From CBDFNC01 sp965249895 (lineage in GTDB: Bacteria; Pseudomonadota; Gammaproteobacteria; Enterobacterales; CBDFNC01), in the NCBI GenBank assembly GCA_965249895.1, contig CBDFNC010000003.1, positions 1 through 64,000 on the forward strand: a stretch of DNA of 64,000 nucleotides, written 5' to 3'. Of this stretch, positions 55,942 to 64,000 are shown piece after piece. The notes beneath the pieces are model-generated. The model was not told where the DNA came from and did not search any database. It saw only the letters and a program-made list of their open reading frames with translations. Both the position numbers and the translations under genes were made by a program. The first letter of the stretch is position 1, and every line of letters starts with the position of its first letter.

Positions 55942-56745
55942 TCAGATCAAGCGCTTACGGATTTGCACCACCACAACTTCGGCGACAATCACCACAGCAA
56001 AAATACTGGCCAAGACCATGGATACTTTCTGCCACTCAAACAGGTTTTGCGCGTCGCTTAATACCACACCAATACCACCTGCTCCCACCAGACCAAGTAC
56101 GGCAGATTCGCGCACATTTATATCCCAACGGAACAGCACGATGGAATAAAATGCCGGCATTACTTGTGGCCAATAACCTTTGAGCAGGATACTCAACCAG
56201 GAAGCACCGGTTGCTTTTAAGGCTTCAATGGTGCCCATATTGGCTTCGGCAAGGGCATCGGATAATAGTTTGCCAACGAAACCAATACTGCGCACAGCGA
56301 TGGCCATGACGCCCGCCAGAACGCCTGGGCCAAATAAGGCGATAAACAGCAGGGCCCATACCAGTGAGTTCACCGAACGAGACGTCACCAGGAAGAACTG
56401 AGCAACCCAATTTAACGTCTTACTAGGCGTAATATTAGGCGCATTAAGCAGTGCCAAAGGTATCGCCAGGACCAGGGTAAACAGAGTTCCCAGCGTGGCG
56501 ATATGCAGCGTTTCTATTAACGCATCATGCACTGTGGTCGGATAATAGGCATAATCCATCGGCACCATACGCTGCAACAGGTCGGCTAACTGCTCCGGGG
56601 CGTCGTAGAGGAATTCAGGAATCACCTCTACGGTTTGCCAGGACCAAACCAGGGCAGAGACAATCACCAGGTAAACGGCAAAACGTGACATTCTTTCTGT
56701 TGACGAGAAACGCTGCCACTCACGATCAATACTTGCAGTCGTCAT
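55942..56745 (-). CDS. phnE: phosphonate-type ABC transporter permease (second PhnE)
   Basis: A 267-aa permease with about six membrane segments and the PhnE signature block SIGFVGKLLSDALAEANMGTIEALKATGAS near residues 155-185. The end VGAGGIGVVLSDA matches the family. Its start overlaps the stop of the first phnE by TAATG. Two PhnE-type subunits probably form a heterodimer with PhnC below and PhnD outside. It is the last gene of the operon before the chemoreceptor. Confidence 0.92.
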   Translation of the reverse strand: MTTASIDREWQRFSSTERMSRFAVYLVIVSALVWSWQTVEVIPEFLYDAPEQLADLLQRMVPMDYAYYPTTVHDALIETLHIATLGTLFTLVLAIPLALLNAPNITPSKTLNWVAQFFLVTSRSVNSLVWALLFIALFGPGVLAGVMAIAVRSIGFVGKLLSDALAEANMGTIEALKATGASWLSILLKGYWPQVMPAFYSIVLFRWDINVRESAVLGLVGAGGIGVVLSDAQNLFEWQKVSMVLASIFAVVIVAEVVVVQIRKRLI

Positions 56746-57545
56746 TAGAAAATCCTTCTGACTAAATTAGAGAGAAACTCGCCCACTAAAATAAGAGCAA
56801 TAATGGTGATCAAAATGGCGGCGACGAAGTCGTAATCGAATCGCTGGAATGCAGAAAACAGTGTGCCTCCCAGGCCCCCGGCGCCAACAATGCCCACCAT
56901 AGTGGAATTACGCAGGTTCGAGTCCAGCTGGTAGCTGGCAAACCCGATAAAACGAGTAAATACTTGCGGCATCACGGCATAAATGATGATGCTGAAGAAA
57001 CTGGCACCTGTAGCCCTGATAGCTTCAACCGGTTTAAAGGAAATTTCCTCTATGGCCTCGGCAAATAACTTGGCGATAAAACCGATGGACGCAAATACCA
57101 AGGTAAGGATCCCAGCTAAGGCGCCAAACCCCACAGCTTTAACAAAGATGATGGCAATAATTACAGGGTGGAAAGAACGGCATAAGGCGACAAAACCGCG
57201 TACGGGGACAGTAACCACGGCCGGCATAAAGTTTCTTGCTGCCAATAGCCCCAAAAACAGCGAGATCACCACACCAAAGAAGCTTGAAATAATGGCTATT
57301 TGTAAACTTTCCGCCAGGCCACTTAACAGTAGGCTGGAGCGTGAGAAATTAGGTGGAAACATACGTTCCAATAATCGCCCGCCTTCACCTATACCAATAC
57401 TAAAACGTTCCCAGGTAAGCCCGAGGCTCGAGAAGCTATATAACAAGTAACCCAGCGCAACCAGCCAGATCACACGGTTCAATAACGACGGTTTAAATGG
57501 ATTCGCCATCTCTTCGGCGCTAATGGGTTGATTTAATCCAGCCAT
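56745..57545 (-). CDS. phnE: phosphonate-type ABC transporter permease (first PhnE)
   Basis: A 266-aa permease with the same signature (SIGFIAKLFAEAIEEISFKP, then VEAIRATGAS) and the C-terminal VGAGGLGGTLFSAF. About six membrane segments. It overlaps phnC by 13 bp and the second phnE by one base, so all are translationally coupled. A two-permease layout is common for PhnE and PtxC-type importers. Confidence 0.93.
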   Translation of the reverse strand: MAGLNQPISAEEMANPFKPSLLNRVIWLVALGYLLYSFSSLGLTWERFSIGIGEGGRLLERMFPPNFSRSSLLLSGLAESLQIAIISSFFGVVISLFLGLLAARNFMPAVVTVPVRGFVALCRSFHPVIIAIIFVKAVGFGALAGILTLVFASIGFIAKLFAEAIEEISFKPVEAIRATGASFFSIIIYAVMPQVFTRFIGFASYQLDSNLRNSTMVGIVGAGGLGGTLFSAFQRFDYDFVAAILITIIALILVGEFLSNLVRRIF

Positions 57546-58303
57546 GATTCACCTCCATAGATTTGCTTCAGGTGGTCTTCGGTGATCCCTGCCGGTACAC
57601 CGTCGTAAATCACTTTGCCCTGGCTCATGCCCACAATTCGTTTAGCGTAGCGCTTGGCAAGCTCCACATCATGAATATTCACCAGCACGGGAATATTATT
57701 TCGCTGAGCGAAGGTTTCCATCAGCTCCATGATCTCAACGGCTGTTTTAGGATCCAGTGACGACGTCGGTTCGTCGGCTAACAGGATATAAGGGTTTTGC
57801 ATAACAGCTCTGGCGATACCTACGCGCTGGCGCTGACCACCCGATAAACTATCTGCTCTTTGCTTGGCGAAGTCTTTTAGCCCTACCAGTTCAAGCAGCT
57901 CGAAAGCTTGTTTTAAGTCTTTGGCGCTATAGTTGCGACGCCAGGCATTCCAGGCATTCATATAACCCAGGCGACCACTTAACACATTTTCCAACACAGT
58001 CAGACGCTCTACCAGGTTATACTCCTGAAACACCATGCCAATATGCCGTCTGAGCTGTCTGAGCTGCTTGCCGCTTACCTTGGTCAGGTCCGCACCATCA
58101 AAAATAATTTCGCCACTGGTGGGGTCATTCAAACGATTAATACACTTCAGTAGCGTGCTTTTCCCCGTTCCAGAAGGGCCAATAATTGCCACTATTCCCG
58201 GTTCATTTATATCTATATCTATCCCTTTCAGGATCGGTTTCCCGGCCACATACTCATGGTGTAAATTATTGATTTTTATAGAATTTGAACTTACTGCTGT
58301 CAT
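57533..58303 (-). CDS. phnC: phosphonate-type ABC transporter ATP-binding protein
   Basis: A 256-aa ATPase. Walker A is GPSGTGKST, the signature motif SLSGGQRQRVGIARA, Walker B ILLADEPTSSLD, and the H-loop His in NIHDVELA. It matches PhnC in length and text, and lies between phnD and the two permease genes. A small stem-loop in the 86-bp gap after phnD (near 58338-58362) may tune expression of the membrane part relative to the binding protein. Confidence 0.94.
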   Translation of the reverse strand: MTAVSSNSIKINNLHHEYVAGKPILKGIDIDINEPGIVAIIGPSGTGKSTLLKCINRLNDPTSGEIIFDGADLTKVSGKQLRQLRRHIGMVFQEYNLVERLTVLENVLSGRLGYMNAWNAWRRNYSAKDLKQAFELLELVGLKDFAKQRADSLSGGQRQRVGIARAVMQNPYILLADEPTSSLDPKTAVEIMELMETFAQRNNIPVLVNIHDVELAKRYAKRIVGMSQGKVIYDGVPAGITEDHLKQIYGGESWLD

Positions 58304-58389
58304 AATTCTCTTTCCTTCAGAACAAAATTTAGATAAGCCGATGCCCGGCCCATAGTGGGCACCGACTTATTAGTCAAAACGGAGGGGGA

Positions 58390-59439
58390 TTAACTTTCGG
58401 TTTTTTGCGCCAGCTTGGCTAACTCAGCCGCTTTTTTCTTGGCGCGCTTGGCCGCATCTTTTTCGGCAAGTTTCTTTAAACCCGCTTTGGTATAGGCCGT
58501 GCCTGTGGCATGGGCGATATCACGGATAACACCCCATTCTTCCTTGTAGGAAATTGGGGCGAAGCGATCCGCACCTTTAAAGGTGGCTATCATTTCCGGA
58601 GTAAAGCGATAGGTGTCAAAAGCTTCTCTTATTTTTTTCGCCAGATCAGGATGTAAGTCGTGGGCATAACCAAATGCAGACGTTGGGAAACGTGGACTAC
58701 GGTAGATAATGCTCATATCCTTATCATCAATACGTCCCGCAGAAACCATACGGTCGTACACATCTGATGCTACCGGAGCTGCATCATAATCGCCGCTAGA
58801 CACGCCCAAAATAGACTGGTCGTGTTTTCCTGAATAGGCCACTTTGTAATCTTTATCTGGCACTATACCCTCAGCCGGGAACAAGGCACGAGGAGCCAGG
58901 TTACCTGAGTTGGACGATGCCGAGGTATGGGCTACTTTCTTGCCTCTTAAATCAGCCATGGTTTTGATATCACCGTCTTTACGCGTGATAGTGATCAGGT
59001 TATAACCCTGGAAACCTGCTTCCGTCCCTTTCACCGCAATAGGAACATAACCGGCCAGATTTACCGCGTAACCAGTTGGTCCGGTAGAGAAACCAGCCAC
59101 GTGTAGTCGACCAGAGCGCATGGCTTCTACCTGAGCAGAATTTGAGTGCACAGTGTAATAAATAACCCGCTTGCCTGTAACCTTACTCAGGTGAGCCTGA
59201 AAATCAGCAAACGCATCTTTATAGACAGCAGGGTCTTCCACCGGTGTATAAGTAAACACCAAGGTACTTGGATCATTCCACTCGCTTTCATCCTTGGGAG
59301 TATCCGCCACCAGATCTTTGTTCTCATCACAGTAACGATCATCCAGCACACCACGATAGGAACAGTCTGCCGCTAATGTTGCCGAAGAAAACAAGATAGA
59401 GCCAGAAACCAGCATCCCTTTAACTAGGTATTTGTTCAT
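58390..59439 (-). CDS. phnD: phosphonate/phosphite-type ABC transporter binding protein
   Basis: A 349-aa periplasmic protein with signal peptide (about 1-23) and the PhnD fold: FTYTPVEDPAVYKDAFADF, AQVEAMRSGRLHVAGFSTGP and KVAHTSASSNSGN, the last a ligand-binding loop. The N-terminus has two cysteines (ADCSYRGVLDDRYCDE) and the C-terminus an unusual Lys/Ala-rich tail of about 28 residues. No C-P lyase or phosphonatase gene is in the window, so phosphonate, phosphite or phosphate are all possible ligands. A sigma-54 promoter lies upstream. Confidence 0.93.
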   Translation of the reverse strand: MNKYLVKGMLVSGSILFSSATLAADCSYRGVLDDRYCDENKDLVADTPKDESEWNDPSTLVFTYTPVEDPAVYKDAFADFQAHLSKVTGKRVIYYTVHSNSAQVEAMRSGRLHVAGFSTGPTGYAVNLAGYVPIAVKGTEAGFQGYNLITITRKDGDIKTMADLRGKKVAHTSASSNSGNLAPRALFPAEGIVPDKDYKVAYSGKHDQSILGVSSGDYDAAPVASDVYDRMVSAGRIDDKDMSIIYRSPRFPTSAFGYAHDLHPDLAKKIREAFDTYRFTPEMIATFKGADRFAPISYKEEWGVIRDIAHATGTAYTKAGLKKLAEKDAAKRAKKKAAELAKLAQKTES

Positions 59440-59485
59440 TTTCCATTTCCCTTATGTTATTTATTTGTTGCGCACTATCACTATA

Positions 59486-59501
59486 AGCAACTGGCGTGCC
59501 A
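59486..59501 (-). promoter_or_regulatory. sigma-54 promoter of the phn operon
   Basis: The minus strand reads TGGCACGCCAGTTGCT, a full match to the sigma-54 consensus TGGCACRN4TTGCW with correct spacing. It lies about 50 bp upstream of phnD. The next gene upstream encodes an NtrC-family sigma-54 activator. Confidence 0.9.
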
Positions 59502-59591
59502 ATAAAAAACAACTTAAATAACAAGTAGATATATAAAGACCTGTATTTTTTAACCTAGTCTGGGTCATAACTGTCCTAGTACAAAACCACT

Positions 59592-59615
59592 ATTTGAGTC
59601 ATTTTTGTCTCAAAT
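59592..59615 (-). promoter_or_regulatory. putative activator binding site upstream of phnD
   Basis: ATTTGAG and CTCAAAT form a 7-bp perfect inverted repeat with a 10-bp centre, about 95 bp upstream of the sigma-54 promoter. This distance suits an enhancer for an NtrC-type protein. Confidence 0.5.
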
Positions 59616-59661
59616 ATATCATCACAAACAGCTTGATGAATAAAACCGTTTCTTAACCCTG

Positions 59662-61008
59662 TCAACTTCTGAAATCATGCTTATCTAGTTGATGTTTTTT
59701 GAGTTTCCGATAGAGGGTTTTTCTTGGCAGGTTAAGCTTTTCAGCGGTGGCATTGATATTTCCACAGGATTCAGCCAGCGCATCGCTCAGCAGCTCTCGT
59801 TCATAACGTTCCATCTGCTGCTCGAAGTCATATTCGCTGTCACTCGAGGTAACGGCAGAGCCTTGTAAGTTAAAGCCATCCCCGACAATACCCAGTACAA
59901 ATCTGTCCGCGACATTTCTGAGTTCTCTGACATTACCGGGCCAGCTGTGTTTGTTGAGTTGAGCAATTTGTTCGGGTCTCAATTGTGGTGGATGTGCGGA
60001 GTATTTATGGCAGGCCTGCATGACAAAATATCTGAATAACGGCTGCACATCTTCTTTCCGGTTGCGTAATGGTGGCAGATTTAAACCCGCAATATTTAAG
60101 CGATAGAAGAGATCCTGACGAAACTTTCCCTGTTCACTTAATTCTGCAAGATCGGATTTACTCGCCGCTATCACAGCAAACTCCACCGAGATCAGCTCAT
60201 TGCCACCGACGCGCTCCACTATCCGCTCCTGCAGTACCCGTAACAGCTTAATTTGTACTGAAACAGGCATACTTTCAATTTCATCGAGAAACAAAGTCCC
60301 TCCATTGGCCTGCTCAATCTTGCCGATCCGTCGTTTATTGGCACTGGTAAACGACCCGGCTTCATGACCAAATAGCTCGCTTTCGATAATACTCTCAGTC
60401 ATACCTCCGCAATTAATAGCGACAAACGGCTTCTCACTTCGGCGACTAAAACTATGTAATGCCTGGGCCACAACTTCTTTTCCTGTGCCTGTTTCACCAT
60501 TAATAATGGTGTCGACACCACTCTGGGCCAGCACCAAAATTTGCTCCCGGATTTGTTCCAGGGAGGTAGAGTCTCCTATGATGACCTCTTCGATGGTACA
60601 GTTTTCTTCTGGCAACGAGGATACATGTTGCAAATCATGCTTACGCTTTTCCAGTGCGGCTTTTAACTTTTCTACCAGGTTTAAAGGGTTCAGTGGTTTT
60701 TCCAGAAAATCGAAAGCCCCTACCTTGATGGCTTCAATGGCCATTGGGATATCCCCATGTCCACTCATCAACAATACAGGTAAACCCTCGACCCGATTTA
60801 GGATAGAGGTCAGCAAGGATAAACCATCAACCTTGGGCATCTTCACATCACATAAAACGACGGCGGCACAATCCGGTCGCAAGTATCTTAGCCCTTCCAG
60901 GGGGTCGGTAAACGCAACCACCCGGAAGCCTTCCAGCTCTAACATCTCGGTAAGTGCTTCGACAACATCCAGTTCATCGTCTATCAACACTACATATTCA
61001 TCTGCCAT
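59662..61008 (-). CDS. NtrC-family sigma-54-dependent response regulator (DctD-like)
   Basis: A 448-aa regulator with receiver (about 5-118, Asp in VVLCDVKMPKVDG), AAA+ domain (about 145-375) with Walker A GETGTGKE and GGTLFLDEIESMP, and a Fis-type helix-turn-helix (NINATAEKLNLPRKTLYRKL). The sigma-54-contacting loop, normally GAFTGA, reads GSFTSA here. It overlaps the kinase gene by 11 bp and sits upstream of the sigma-54 promoter of phnD, so it is the likely activator of the transporter operon. Confidence 0.92.
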   Translation of the reverse strand: MADEYVVLIDDELDVVEALTEMLELEGFRVVAFTDPLEGLRYLRPDCAAVVLCDVKMPKVDGLSLLTSILNRVEGLPVLLMSGHGDIPMAIEAIKVGAFDFLEKPLNPLNLVEKLKAALEKRKHDLQHVSSLPEENCTIEEVIIGDSTSLEQIREQILVLAQSGVDTIINGETGTGKEVVAQALHSFSRRSEKPFVAINCGGMTESIIESELFGHEAGSFTSANKRRIGKIEQANGGTLFLDEIESMPVSVQIKLLRVLQERIVERVGGNELISVEFAVIAASKSDLAELSEQGKFRQDLFYRLNIAGLNLPPLRNRKEDVQPLFRYFVMQACHKYSAHPPQLRPEQIAQLNKHSWPGNVRELRNVADRFVLGIVGDGFNLQGSAVTSSDSEYDFEQQMERYERELLSDALAESCGNINATAEKLNLPRKTLYRKLKKHQLDKHDFRS

Positions 61009-62899
61009 CTACTACCTTCTCCGTGCAAGTTTTCAGGGTAAGCTGAAACTGACTTCCTTGACCAAATGTCGAATCGGCCACAATTGACCCACCAAAATCT
61101 TTCATAATGTTATATGCGATGGATAACCCCAGACCCAGCCCTTTACCAACGGTTTTACGGGTATAGAAAGGGTCAAAGATAAAGGGAAGATCCTGCTCCG
61201 GAATGCCCGTTCCATTGTCTTCCACCACGACCCGGGTATTCTCACCTACTCGCTCGATACGTATGGTTATCTTGGGGTTGTCTCGTGACTCAACCGCATC
61301 CAGCGCATTACCTATAGCATTCACAAATACCTGCTCCAAGCGGATAGGGTCGGCCCATACACCTGCCTCGTTAACAGGTAAAAACACTATGCTACAGGCT
61401 TGTTCGCTAATCCGGTTTTCCAGCAAGTCGAGGGCATCCTGAACAACTTTCACCAGGTTAACCGATTCCAGCTTACCATCCGACTTACGCGCAAATGCTT
61501 TTATATGCCGGGTAATAGCCGCAGTTTTATCCAGTAAGCTGCTGATCTTATTTAGGTTATTCTTTACCTTTTCCAGCTCGTTTTTTTCCAGCCATAACCT
61601 GGCACTGTGCACGTGGCTGTGAACCGCCGTGAGGGGTTGATTGATTTCGTGGGTGATCCCCACACTCAGCTGTCCCAGGGCCGCCAGTTTGCCGGCCTGA
61701 ACCAGTTCATGCTGCGTAGCCCTTAGCTGCGCCTCAGCCGCACGACGCTCCGTGACTTCCGCCCCCAACCTGAGGTTCGTCTGCTCCACCTCTTTTGCCG
61801 TTTGTTGGAAAATTTTCAGATCCTTGGCCATCTCGGTGACCTCGTCTCGCCCCCGAATTGTCACTTGTGTGTCCAAACTGCCCGAAGAAATGGCGCGCAT
61901 ATTGTTTTGTAGCTCACTCACCCGTAACAAAATGTTTTTCTTTACGTAAAACCAGGAAATAGCGGCGGCAACGAGCAAGCTAAAAATGGAAAGTAGCAGA
62001 GAGATGTTTTTGTTGTACGTGAGTTCATCCTCCGCCTCGTTGATAGAGCTGTCGATATATTTATTAACCCTGGAAGTATAACTCTCTATTTGAACAGCTA
62101 ACTGGTGGAGGTGCTGCTGGCTGTTTTGCAGCAGAAATTTTTCTTGATAGCTAAGGTTAAGCACCTGATTCTTGAGTTCAAACAAGCGCCCCTGACGCGA
62201 TGTCAGTGCCAGGATAATACGCAACCGGTTATCGAGCTCCGAATAGTGCTGTACCTGACCACTGGTTTGCCACAGGCTCCACCACTCTTGCCCCAGATCT
62301 TCCAACCTGAGCATAGTGTCATCCAGCTCATTAAAGCTGGTGTCGTTATATAACTTCTCCGCCAGCCCAAGCTGGTAATAAAGCAAAGCGCGAAAATGCA
62401 CATAGTTGATGGCTTTATGGGTTTGTGCGGGGAGCTTATCCAGTTCAGTTGCGGCCTGCTCCAGCAGTGGAAATAAGCCATCCAGCGACTGATTCAACTG
62501 AAAAATCAATTTTTCGGAGGTCACTTCATTTTGATACAAGAGGCTTAGGCTGTTGCCGATTTGGGCGATAAGATTTTTAAAGTAATTATTATAATCGGGG
62601 AACCGGGCCATGATCTGCTTCATGGTATCAATGGCGCCCAGGACTTGCTCCAGTGCTTGGTCTCGTTCGATATTTGATTCCGCGGCGACGAAGGCCGGCG
62701 CCGTTGCTATGATGATCCGCCCCATGTCGTTCATTCGGGCGGCCGCATCCAGCGCCTGCATATCTTGTTGTTGAAGCTGCTCCAGTCTGACGCTTAAATC
62801 TTCAAAAGTGGCAAATGATAAACTAGCCACCAGCAATGTAGTCAGCGATAGGACGCCAAAAGCCAACACCAGGCGTGAGCCAACTCCGTACCAATTCAC
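60998..62899 (-). CDS. DctB/PgtB-like sensor histidine kinase
   Basis: A 633-aa membrane kinase. TM1 (about 9-30), a helical periplasmic domain (about 31-300), TM2 (about 302-322), HAMP (about 323-375), a coiled coil, HisKA with LSVGITHEINQPLTAVHSH and HATPase with VEDNGTGIPEQ and GKGLGLGLSIAYNIM. The HEINQPL form of the phosphoacceptor site is typical of the DctB group. Start is GTG. It forms an operon with the sigma-54 activator and probably senses the ligand of the PhnD transporter or phosphorus status. It has no receiver of its own. Confidence 0.92.
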   Translation of the reverse strand: MNWYGVGSRLVLAFGVLSLTTLLVASLSFATFEDLSVRLEQLQQQDMQALDAAARMNDMGRIIIATAPAFVAAESNIERDQALEQVLGAIDTMKQIMARFPDYNNYFKNLIAQIGNSLSLLYQNEVTSEKLIFQLNQSLDGLFPLLEQAATELDKLPAQTHKAINYVHFRALLYYQLGLAEKLYNDTSFNELDDTMLRLEDLGQEWWSLWQTSGQVQHYSELDNRLRIILALTSRQGRLFELKNQVLNLSYQEKFLLQNSQQHLHQLAVQIESYTSRVNKYIDSSINEAEDELTYNKNISLLLSIFSLLVAAAISWFYVKKNILLRVSELQNNMRAISSGSLDTQVTIRGRDEVTEMAKDLKIFQQTAKEVEQTNLRLGAEVTERRAAEAQLRATQHELVQAGKLAALGQLSVGITHEINQPLTAVHSHVHSARLWLEKNELEKVKNNLNKISSLLDKTAAITRHIKAFARKSDGKLESVNLVKVVQDALDLLENRISEQACSIVFLPVNEAGVWADPIRLEQVFVNAIGNALDAVESRDNPKITIRIERVGENTRVVVEDNGTGIPEQDLPFIFDPFYTRKTVGKGLGLGLSIAYNIMKDFGGSIVADSTFGQGSQFQLTLKTCTEKVVDGR

Positions 62900-62966
62900 C
62901 TTTCCACCCTAACTCAGTGATACACCTCTCGGCTCCAGGGGATAACCTTAGCAAAAACTCGCTCAG

Positions 62967-63458
62967 TTAATCTGTGACCAGTTTAAAATCTACATCAGTC
63001 AGTTCCAGCAGAAGCTCTTGTTTACCTGCTTTTTCAGCCTGTTTAAGCCATTTAAGCGGCACATTTAACGAGCCGCCTTCCTCACCAAACAATGCTTTTT
63101 GTTTTCTGGCAAAACCCTTGTCTTTTTCCGGGTGGCAACCCTGGGCATAACAAATCATCCCTCTGTCTATGGGTGAGGTATCACTGGAAATATTACTAAT
63201 GATATAGACCCCATAATCCGCCATCAGTAACAGTTGCGGACTGACGTTATCGACATCTATTTGCTGCCAGTCAGGATTAAAATAACCACCACTAAGCACC
63301 ACTTCGCTCTCTGTGTTGCCACCTTCATCCAGTAAGTCACCACCCGGGTATTTTGCCGGGTTCCAGAGATCTTCATAGGTCGGAGTCAACTTATTTGCAT
63401 TTTTTACTTCATCTGCAATTTTAATAATTTCTTTTATATCAAAGCGGATAAAACTCAT
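62967..63458 (-). CDS. DUF3085-like protein of unknown function
   Basis: A 163-aa soluble protein with no signal or membrane segment. The segments NPAKYPGGDLLDEGG, LLLMADYGVYIISN and ICYAQGCHPEKD resemble DUF3085 as I remember it, so the family call is tentative. The role is unknown. It lies 70 bp upstream of the sensor kinase on the same strand. Confidence 0.6.
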   Translation of the reverse strand: MSFIRFDIKEIIKIADEVKNANKLTPTYEDLWNPAKYPGGDLLDEGGNTESEVVLSGGYFNPDWQQIDVDNVSPQLLLMADYGVYIISNISSDTSPIDRGMICYAQGCHPEKDKGFARKQKALFGEEGGSLNVPLKWLKQAEKAGKQELLLELTDVDFKLVTD

Positions 63459-63544
63459 AGACCCATCCTGTGTTACACGGCCAAATTAGATACTGGCTGC
63501 AAGAGTAATCAGCTTAGATCCAAACAGCAATAAAAAATCAGCAA

Positions 63545-63570
63545 AGAAAAAGGCCCATCTGGGCCTTTCT
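63545..63570 (-). terminator. Rho-independent terminator
   Basis: AGGCCCATCTGGGCCT is a perfect stem with a short loop, followed on the minus strand by TTTTTCTTT. It ends the 73-aa gene at 63589-63810 and separates it from the DUF3085-like gene. Confidence 0.88.
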
Positions 63571-63588
63571 GTTATTTAACCTGTCGCC

Positions 63589-63810
63589 CTAATGCCATTC
63601 CACTTCCCAATTTTCATCCCTGACAAAGGAATTCAAAGCATCAAACGACTCCACCCAGGTGTTCAGCACTTCCGAGTTGGGATCATTTGCGTCTTTTAAT
63701 ACGCGAATACAAAACCCCCTGGACAGTTTCAGGTCATCTTCCACTCTCAGCGAATAACCCACTAAGTCCCCTTCCAGAATTTTACCTTCTTTGCCAATTT
63801 CCACGTTCAT
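63589..63810 (-). CDS. small acidic protein of unknown function
   Basis: A 73-aa acidic protein (starts MNVEIGKEGKILEGDLVG) with the text SLRVEDDLKLSRGFCIRVLKD. No signal or membrane segment. GAGGTAG precedes the ATG and a strong terminator follows, so it has its own short transcript. I do not recognise a family. Confidence 0.7.
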   Translation of the reverse strand: MNVEIGKEGKILEGDLVGYSLRVEDDLKLSRGFCIRVLKDANDPNSEVLNTWVESFDALNSFVRDENWEVEWH

Positions 63811-63892
63811 AGCTACCTCGGCAATACGTCAGCTCACTCTATAAGTATAGGGTGGGTTCACAGAGCACCTGAAATGTTGGCACACTTTTAAC

Positions 63893-64000
63893 TCACGACT
63901 GGATGCCGCCTTGGGCTAACTTGGCAGGGTCCAGTAGTTTCTCCAGATCTTTACGGTTTATGCCGGTTTCCTCTTCCGCTACGTCAATAATAGGCCTGCC
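63893..64000 (-). CDS. C-terminus of a probable fumarase/aspartase-family lyase (partial)
   Basis: The last 35 codons of a gene running off the right edge: GRPIIDVAEEETGINRKD, LEKLLDPAKLAQGG, then stop. A xxPIxDVxxxxTG...LLDPxxL ending resembles the C-terminal domain of class II fumarase/aspartase superfamily lyases, but the fragment is too short to choose a member. Confidence 0.5.
   Translation of the reverse strand, partial: GRPIIDVAEEETGINRKDLEKLLDPAKLAQGGIQS

Overview
The window looks like chromosomal DNA of a marine gammaproteobacterium of the Alteromonadales, probably Colwelliaceae (Thalassomonas/Thalassotalea-like). This is inferred from an E. coli-like rRNA operon with a lone tRNA-Glu in its spacer, rrn P1-type promoters, CsrB-type RNAs, epd, VxrA-like and YqaB/YehS/YjbR-type genes, and the abundance of large hybrid kinases. 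The assignment is by gene content and motifs, not by database comparison.

Layout. 1-7233: a complete rRNA operon on the minus strand (16S, tRNA-Glu, 23S, 5S, terminator), with the promoter and leader of a second minus-strand operon at 1-430 whose 16S lies off the left edge, so two rrn operons sit in tandem. 7234-9938: gamma carbonic anhydrase, a small unknown protein, two GNAT acetyltransferases and an alpha/beta hydrolase. 10062-16281: two CsrB-type regulatory RNAs on the minus strand flank an alkylation-repair pair (Ada/AlkA fusion plus Ogt) and a peptidoglycan-recycling operon (GlcNAc kinase-like, anmK, murQ). 16611-27597: mixed housekeeping and regulatory genes (YqaB-like phosphatase, META protein, DUF1456, rhodanese/FtrA-like pair, CheY-like regulator, YjbR, Spy-like, thioesterase, HPP, CDF, LysR) with a histidine-kinase remnant and a DUF3404 sensor lacking its kinase.

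27770-40615: a signalling island with stand-alone CheB and CheR domains, two very large divergently transcribed hybrid kinases (1546 and 1354 aa) and a third REC-kinase-REC-REC protein. 40628-43546: a GH46 chitosanase-like protein, a 41-codon ORF, a 23-copy 41-bp tandem array derived from the 3' end of epd, and epd itself. 43612-44576: a breakpoint scar joining the 3' ends of a Crp-family regulator and an RND pump. 44607-52299: M48 peptidase, SBP-PAS-GGDEF diguanylate cyclase, DsbA-like protein, RNase Z, small proteins, HdeD-like protein and alpha carbonic anhydrase.

52592-62899: an apparent phosphorus-acquisition region, all on the minus strand: a sensor kinase and NtrC-family regulator, a PhnD-C-E-E phosphonate-type ABC transporter behind a consensus sigma-54 promoter, a frameshifted chemoreceptor and an exported glycerophosphodiester phosphodiesterase. 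The right edge holds two small proteins of unknown function and the C-terminus of a probable fumarase/aspartase-family lyase.

The most notable observations are the CsrB-type RNA pair, the epd-derived array in which every unit is a Shine-Dalgarno-preceded micro-ORF overlapping the next as TGATG, the CheB/CheR/giant-kinase island with no receptor, CheA or CheW, and the sigma-54-controlled phn operon whose putative activator carries an altered GAFTGA loop.
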